Part shown: in pieces, positions 59,548 through 64,000 of the stretch
Position numbering within the stretch: position 1 is the stretch's first letter
Layout: every line of letters begins with the position of its first letter
DNA from: Limnohabitans sp. Rim8
Lineage (GTDB): Bacteria > Pseudomonadota > Gammaproteobacteria > Burkholderiales > Burkholderiaceae_C
Direction: 5' to 3'
Length of the DNA: 64,000 bases
NCBI GenBank assembly: GCA_945897465.1
Contig: CAMDFK010000010.1
Span: 1 to 64,000, forward strand
Position numbers and translations under genes: made by a program
Notes under the pieces: model-generated
Seen by the model: the letters and a program-made list of their open reading frames with translations, nothing else
The model's database searches: none
Told to the model about the DNA's origin: nothing

Positions 59548-60726
59548 TCAGGCGGTGTACCAGTCCTTGACCGCTGCCACGTAGCGGGCCACACCTTCGG
59601 CCACGGTGGCGGCGTCGAGGGCACCGTAGGACAGGCGCTGGTAATTGGCACTGACCGTGTCGCTCAGGCCAAAAGCAAAGCCGGGCAGGGTGGCCACACG
59701 GTGTTTTTCGACCATGGCGCGGTTGAAAGCCATGGGGTCGGAGACACCGGGCAGCTTCATCAGCACATAAAAAGCGCCTTGGGTTGTCGGAAATTCGACC
59801 AGATCACCCAGGCCCCGCAGCGCTTGGTTGACCTTTGCACGCACTTGGGCCAGGGCTTGCACTTTGGGTTGCACCCATTCGCGGCCCATTTGCAGGGCTT
59901 GCAGCGCCAACAATTGGGAGGCGACCGGGGCGCAAATCAGGTTGGTGTCTTGCACCTTGTTCATGGCCCCAAACAGGTCGGCCGGAAACACCACATAGCC
60001 CACGCGCCAGCTGGCCATGCCGAAGTTTTTGGACATCGAATAAAACGACAAGGTGTGGTTTTGTGCGCCCGGAATCGATGCGGGTGAGAAGTGCCGGACA
60101 CCGTCGTAGGTGAAGTATTCGTAGGCCTCGTCGCTGAAGTGGTAGATGCCTGCGCGGGCACACAAGGCATTGACCGCTCGCAAGCTTTCTTCGCTGTACA
60201 CGGCCCCAGTGGGGTTGTTGGGTGAGACCGTGACGATGGCGCGTGTGCGGGGCGTGATGGCGGCGGCCAGGGCGTCGACATCCAGGCTCCAGTCGCTGTG
60301 TGTGGGCACGGGCACAGGCACGCCACCGCACATGCGGATCGCCATTTCCTGGTTGAAGTAAAACGGCATGGGCAAGATGAATTCGTCGCCCGGATCGGCC
60401 ACGGCCAGCACGCTGTTGAGAAAGGCCATGTTGCTGCCCGCCGTGACCATGACGATCGACTCGGTGCCGCAATGGATGTGGTTGTCATCCGCCAGTTTTT
60501 GCCGAAAGCGGTCCACCAAGGGGGCGATGCCACCCACGGCCTGGTATTTGTTGAGCTGGGCATCGGCCATGAGCTTGGGCAACTCGGCCACGGCTTGTAT
60601 TGGCGGGCCGTAATTCACAACACCTTGACCCAAGGAGATGGTGCCGGGGTTGTCGCGCACCAGCTTGGCAATGGTGGGGATGATGGGGCTGTCCACCGCA
60701 TCCATGCGGGCAGATTGGCGTTTCAT
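59548..60726 (-). CDS. PLP-dependent aminotransferase, class I/II
   Basis: A 392-residue fold-type I aminotransferase. The PLP Lys is in SFYSMSKNFGMASWRVGYVV (about residue 233). NPTGAVYSEESL and DEAYEYFTYD are the conserved regions around the cofactor pocket. The beginning GTISLGQGVVNYGPPIQAV is typical of the aspartate-aminotransferase family. The substrate cannot be set from sequence; an amino acid or keto acid is expected. Confidence 0.92.
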   Translation of the reverse strand: MKRQSARMDAVDSPIIPTIAKLVRDNPGTISLGQGVVNYGPPIQAVAELPKLMADAQLNKYQAVGGIAPLVDRFRQKLADDNHIHCGTESIVMVTAGSNMAFLNSVLAVADPGDEFILPMPFYFNQEMAIRMCGGVPVPVPTHSDWSLDVDALAAAITPRTRAIVTVSPNNPTGAVYSEESLRAVNALCARAGIYHFSDEAYEYFTYDGVRHFSPASIPGAQNHTLSFYSMSKNFGMASWRVGYVVFPADLFGAMNKVQDTNLICAPVASQLLALQALQMGREWVQPKVQALAQVRAKVNQALRGLGDLVEFPTTQGAFYVLMKLPGVSDPMAFNRAMVEKHRVATLPGFAFGLSDTVSANYQRLSYGALDAATVAEGVARYVAAVKDWYTA

Positions 60727-60771
60727 GGGGTGTACCGTGGCTGAGGGCTTGAAAAATCGTTGGTTTGCCGA

Positions 60772-61221
60772 TCACTTGCCCTTGATGGCCAGCAACTCGA
60801 CCTCGAACAACAACGTGGCTTTGGGTGGAATCACGCCGCCCGCACCGCGATCGCCATAAGCGGTGGCTGGCGGGCAAGTGAGCTTGGCCTTGCCGCCCAC
60901 CTTCATCAGCTGCACCCCCTCCGTCCAGCAGGGAATCACGCGGCTCAACGGAAACTCGATGGACTCGTTGCGTTTGTAGGAGCTGTCAAACTCCTTGCCG
61001 TCGGGCAAGGTGCCACGGTAGTGGACCCTGACCGTGTCCGAGGCTTTGGGGCTGGACCCGGTGCCGTCCTTGAGCGAGCGGTAAACCATGCCCGAGGCGG
61101 TGACCTGTGCGCCGGGCTCTTTGGCTGCGGCGGCCGTGACGGTGTTTTGGGCTTGGGCAGGAAATGCGGCCAGCAACAAGAGGGACCAGGCGGCGGTGCT
61201 GAGCGGGTGAGATGTTTTCAT
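60772..61221 (-). CDS. FKBP-type peptidyl-prolyl isomerase, periplasmic
   Basis: A 149-residue protein with a signal peptide (MKTSHPLSTAAWSLLLLAAF then PAQAQ). The FKBP domain is complete: DTVRVHYRGTLPDGKEFDSS, FPLSRVIPCWTEGVQLMKVG and AYGDRGAGGVIPPKATLLFE. It catalyses prolyl cis-trans isomerisation during folding in the periplasm. The ATG at 61221 gives the signal peptide; a GTG extension to 61260 is rejected. Confidence 0.93.
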   Translation of the reverse strand: MKTSHPLSTAAWSLLLLAAFPAQAQNTVTAAAAKEPGAQVTASGMVYRSLKDGTGSSPKASDTVRVHYRGTLPDGKEFDSSYKRNESIEFPLSRVIPCWTEGVQLMKVGGKAKLTCPPATAYGDRGAGGVIPPKATLLFEVELLAIKGK

Positions 61222-61275
61222 GGGCTGATTTTTGAGCAAATGGGGTGGTCGAGGCTTCACGTCGGGGACAAGCGA

Positions 61276-62211
61276 TCAGCCAAAGCTGGCGTTTTGGGCC
61301 AGATGGCCCATGCGTGCACTGATGCGGTGAAACTCGGCCACGGTTTGGTCGATGATCTGCCCAGCCGTCAAGACTTCGTGGACCAAGCCTGCCGATTGTC
61401 CGGCCAGGGCCGGGGCCGCGTTCATGTTGCCTCCGAAATAAACGTCCTGAATGCCCTGGAATGCATCGGGGCCCATCAGGCCCGCCTCGTGCAGGCTTTG
61501 GGTGAAGGGCGCTTTGAGAGCGCGAATGCAAGGTGAGGACTTGGTGTTGAGCATGTAGGTGCCTGTGGTGGGCGCATCCACAATGGCTTGTTTGTAGTGG
61601 CTGTGCACCGGGCTTTCGGCGCAGGCCACAAAGCGGGTGCCCATCTGAACCGCTTCAGCGCCCAAGGCAAAGGCGGCCGCCATGCCGCGCCCATCCACCA
61701 TGCCGCCAGCCGCAATCAGGGGCAGATCGGTTTTCTCGCGGATGGCCTGCAGCAGCACCAGGGTGCTGACCTCTTCCGGGTTCTTGAATCCCCCGCCTTC
61801 AGAGCCTTCCACCACCAGACCATCGACCCCAGCCTCAGCGCATTTGAGGGCGGCTTCCAGCGTGGGCACGGCGTGGTAGACCGCGATGCCCGCCGCTTTC
61901 AAGGGCGCCACGAATTTGGCTGGGCTGCCCGCCGAGGTGGTGACAAACCGGATGCCCGAGTCGCAGACGTAGCGCAGCATGGCATCGTCTTTCAAAAAAC
62001 GGATGGGCAAATTCACACCAAATGGCAGGCCCGAAGCCAGCATGACGGCGATTTCGCGCTGGCAGTTCGCGGTTTCACCGGATGAGGTTTCGATGATGCC
62101 CAGCCCTCCCGCCCGAGAGACGGCCATGGCCAAAGGGCTGCGAGCAATCCAGCCCATGGGGGCTTGCAAGATGGGGTAGCGGGCGCCTGTGTGGGCCAAA
62201 ACACGGTTCAT
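61276..62211 (-). CDS. nitronate monooxygenase-family flavoprotein
   Basis: A 311-residue FMN-dependent TIM-barrel enzyme of the 2-nitropropane dioxygenase/nitronate monooxygenase family. Motifs include LQAPMGWIARSPLAMAVSRA, GVNLPIRFLKD, VVEGSEGGGF and LIAAGGMVDGRGMAAAFALG with GAEAVQMGTRFVAC. Family members oxidise nitronates or reduce enoyl substrates, so the exact substrate is open. It is divergent from the GST gene. Confidence 0.9.
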   Translation of the reverse strand: MNRVLAHTGARYPILQAPMGWIARSPLAMAVSRAGGLGIIETSSGETANCQREIAVMLASGLPFGVNLPIRFLKDDAMLRYVCDSGIRFVTTSAGSPAKFVAPLKAAGIAVYHAVPTLEAALKCAEAGVDGLVVEGSEGGGFKNPEEVSTLVLLQAIREKTDLPLIAAGGMVDGRGMAAAFALGAEAVQMGTRFVACAESPVHSHYKQAIVDAPTTGTYMLNTKSSPCIRALKAPFTQSLHEAGLMGPDAFQGIQDVYFGGNMNAAPALAGQSAGLVHEVLTAGQIIDQTVAEFHRISARMGHLAQNASFG

Positions 62212-62370
62212 GGGTCTGCCTTGTGGGTCAAAGTGAACATCTTAAGCGCCCGTTTGTGGCAGAGCAGTCGCGCACTGGTCGGCCAAGCCGTGTGCGTCGG
62301 GTCTCGAATGGGCCTCTGCAAAATGACTGTTGGTGCTTAAACTCGCCGGATTACTCAGGAGGAATACCCC

Positions 62371-63003
62371 ATGGCTTTGACCCTTTTTGCTTTCGACACC
62401 CCCAATGCCCGCAAAATCACGGTGGCGTTGGAAGAGATGAGCTTGACCTATGCGGTTCAGGTGGTGGACATCACAAAAAAAGAGCAGTTCGATCCAGCTT
62501 TTTTGAAATTCAGCCCCAACAACAAGATCCCGGCATTGCGGGACACCGATGGGCCCGATGGCCAGACGCAAACCGTGTTCGAGTCCGGTGCCATCTTGAT
62601 GTATTTGGCCGAGAAAACCGGAAAATTCTTGCCCGCCCGGGGCGCTGCTCGGGTGGCCACGCTGGAGTGGCTGATGTTCCAGGTGGGTGGCTTTGGCCCG
62701 GCGCCAGGCCAAGTGCACCACTTTGTGGCCTTGGGCAACGAAGCCGACAAACGCTACGGATTGGAGCGCTTCATGGCCGAAACCCTGCGTTTGTATGGCG
62801 TGATGGACCGCCGCTTGGCCGAGCAGGCGTATTTCGCTGGTGATTTGTCGATCGCTGACTTTGCCATTTTGGGTTGGGTCTGGCGGCATCCACGCCACCA
62901 GGTGGATTTGCAACAGTTTCCCCATGTGTTGCGCTGGTACCAGGCCATGATGGACCGGCCTGCGGTGCAAAAAGGCTTTGCTGTGTCGCTGCGCCGGGAT
63001 TGA
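62371..63003 (+). CDS. glutathione S-transferase, YfcG/YghU-like
   Basis: A 210-residue GST. The N-terminal region LFAFDTPNARKITVALEEMS, the block PNNKIPALRDTDGPDGQTQT and FESGAILMYLAEKTGKFLP (about residues 10-87) match the Nu-class or YfcG-like GSTs. The C-terminal helical domain contains DLSIADFAILGWVW. An AGGAGG Shine-Dalgarno lies 8 bases before the ATG. It is unrelated in detail to the GST at 45438-46088. Confidence 0.92.
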   Translation: MALTLFAFDTPNARKITVALEEMSLTYAVQVVDITKKEQFDPAFLKFSPNNKIPALRDTDGPDGQTQTVFESGAILMYLAEKTGKFLPARGAARVATLEWLMFQVGGFGPAPGQVHHFVALGNEADKRYGLERFMAETLRLYGVMDRRLAEQAYFAGDLSIADFAILGWVWRHPRHQVDLQQFPHVLRWYQAMMDRPAVQKGFAVSLRRD

Positions 63004-63174
63004 CGAGCGCCTTTGCCGATGCTTGTGTCTCAGCGGCTTGGGTTCAAAACCGCTTGCCGGGCTTGTTGAGGGTGGTTACTCACCCAAAATCCTGCCGCCA
63101 TGCAGGGCAGCGGGCGACTACAGGGCCTTTCTTGTGGCTTAATATCGTTTTGTATTTTTTATCCGGAGCCACAG

Positions 63175-63345
63175 ATGGGCAATAAAATCGTCACCGAAGC
63201 AGATCGTAAATTCACCCCCCCACTGCCTGCATTGCCAGGCGTGACCCTGCGCACTGGCGGCCGTGGCCAGCGCGTGAGCTTGGAGCGCGGTGTGGCGACC
63301 CGAAGCAAGAAGAACCCCGGCAAGCGCTCCAAAAAAGGCGGTTGA
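63175..63345 (+). CDS. tiny basic protein, function unknown
   Basis: A 56-residue protein, MGNKIVTEADRKFTPPLPAL at the start and rich in Arg, Lys and Gly at the end (SKKNPGKRSKKGG). It has an ATG after CCGGAG and is followed by a good terminator. I do not recognise it. The basic tail suggests binding to RNA, DNA or ribosomes, but this is a guess. A frame extended upstream to 63100 has less support. Confidence 0.6.
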   Translation: MGNKIVTEADRKFTPPLPALPGVTLRTGGRGQRVSLERGVATRSKKNPGKRSKKGG

Positions 63346-63380
63346 ACCCGGTGCGCTCGGCCCAGGCCGGGCCCGTATCC

Positions 63381-63409
63381 AGCCACTGATGAACTCAGTG
63401 GCTTTTTTA
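63381..63409 (+). terminator. intrinsic terminator after the tiny basic protein
   Basis: AGCCACTGA and TCAGTGGCT arms with a 5-base loop, followed by TTTTTT. Confidence 0.85.
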
Positions 63410-63459
63410 TTGGTTTTGCCGAACCCTCGGAGGCTTGGCCGATCATCCAGGAGAGCTGA

Positions 63460-63852
63460 ATGTTGATTTCTTATGGCGCAGTGTTGGTGGCGGGCATCAT
63501 GCCGGTGGTGTGTGCGGGCATCGCCAAGTCGGGATTCAAGGGGTATGACAACAGCGACCCTCGCGCTTGGCTGGCCCGACAAACCGGGTTTCGGGCACGG
63601 GCCAATGCCGCGCAGGCCAACTGTTTTGAGGCGTTCCCGTTTTTTGCTGTGGGTGTTGTTTTGGCCTTGCTCACCGGGGTCGATCCGGCCACTGTGGATG
63701 CGCTGGCCTTGTTCTTTGTGGCGGCACGTGTGGCCTATGTGTTTTTCTACGTCACCGACAAAGCCAAATGGCGCACCATGGTCTGGTCAGCAGCTTACCT
63801 CTCGGTGCTGGCCCTGTTTGCCCTGGCCATGCTGAATTTGCAGATCAGCTGA
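63460..63852 (+). CDS. MAPEG-family membrane protein
   Basis: A 130-residue protein with about four membrane helices. RANAAQANCFEAFPFFAVGV (about residues 47-66) is the MAPEG signature (E.FP.F), and LFFVAARVAYVFFYVTD follows. MAPEG proteins include glutathione-dependent enzymes and related factors; the bacterial role is usually unknown. AGGAG precedes the ATG. Confidence 0.88.
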   Translation: MLISYGAVLVAGIMPVVCAGIAKSGFKGYDNSDPRAWLARQTGFRARANAAQANCFEAFPFFAVGVVLALLTGVDPATVDALALFFVAARVAYVFFYVTDKAKWRTMVWSAAYLSVLALFALAMLNLQIS

Positions 63853-63891
63853 AGCAGAAACACCTTGTTATCAAGGCACAATAAGCGCTCT

Positions 63892-63984
63892 GCCCCGGTG
63901 GTGAAACTGGTAGACACACCGGACTTAAAATCCGTTGCTTCGTTCATAGCGGGCGTACCGGTTCGATTCCGGTTCGGGGCACCA
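63892..63984 (+). tRNA. tRNA-Leu (anticodon TAA)
   Basis: Acceptor GCCCCGG, anticodon loop CTTAAAA giving TAA, a long variable arm, T-arm ACCGGTTCGATTCCGGT and encoded CCA. Length 93 bases, normal for a class II tRNA. Confidence 0.95.
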
Positions 63985-64000
63985 TTTGAGGAAAACATCA

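Noticed and set aside
1-64000. Insertion sequences, prophage, CRISPR arrays, toxin-antitoxin pairs or defence systems
   Set aside because: I looked for transposase or integrase motifs, regularly spaced repeats and long terminal repeats, and saw none. The content is flagellar and housekeeping.

Overview
The window is a gene-dense stretch (roughly mid-50s to 60% G+C by eye, not computed) of a Gram-negative bacterial chromosome. The flagellar gene types and order, a hpnC/hpnD-like pair, the tig-clpP-clpX-lon block and the tRNA neighbourhood suggest Burkholderiales, most likely Comamonadaceae (a Limnohabitans/Rhodoferax-like freshwater bacterium). That placement is an inference from gene content and protein style; no database was searched. 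I saw no insertion sequence, prophage, CRISPR array or origin.

Bases 1-43,200 are one large flagellar island. On the minus strand lie two tandem flagellin genes (the first cut by the window edge), flaG, fliD, the flgBCDEFGHIJKL operon, and a peptidoglycan hydrolase gene that appears to replace the missing hydrolase domain of a short FlgJ. flgA, flgM and flgN follow on the plus strand. Next comes a five-gene minus-strand group: flgP-like lipoprotein, flgT-like, a FimV/LysM-type secreted protein, a second FliK-like protein and a stand-alone FlhB C-terminal domain. Then come a sigma-54 activator, a small lipoprotein gene, and a pomA/pomB-type stator pair. A long minus-strand operon fliKLMNOPQR-flhB continues by successive 4-base overlaps into three uncharacterised genes that encode a SPOR-domain membrane protein, a basic Pro/Lys-rich protein and a membrane coiled-coil protein. 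On the plus strand flhA, flhF, flhG and fliA are followed by two unknown genes and fliS.

The regulatory logic can be read directly. Sigma-54-type -24/-12 elements precede flgB and flhA (strong) and fliK and flgP (weaker), and a sigma-54 activator lies in the island. Near-consensus FliA (sigma-28) promoters with 11-base spacers precede flagellin, flaG, flgM, motA/pomA and fliS. FliA and its anti-sigma factor FlgM are both encoded here. This is a two-tier hierarchy: sigma-54 for export apparatus, hook and basal body, and sigma-28 for filament, stator and chaperone. FlhF/FlhG suggest polar flagella, and PomAB with FlgT/FlgP suggest a reinforced, possibly sodium-driven motor.

Bases 43,200-64,000 are housekeeping: tRNA-Arg and tRNA-Pro, hemH, a HAD hydrolase, a glutathione transferase, two squalene/phytoene-synthase-family genes (hpnD and hpnC-like), an RND efflux adaptor and pump, tRNA-Leu(TAG), the protein quality-control block tig-clpP-clpX-lon, two identical tRNA-Gly genes and tRNA-Cys. 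After these come a cupin, an aminotransferase, an FKBP-type isomerase, a nitronate-monooxygenase-like enzyme, a second glutathione transferase, a tiny basic protein, a MAPEG protein and tRNA-Leu(TAA).
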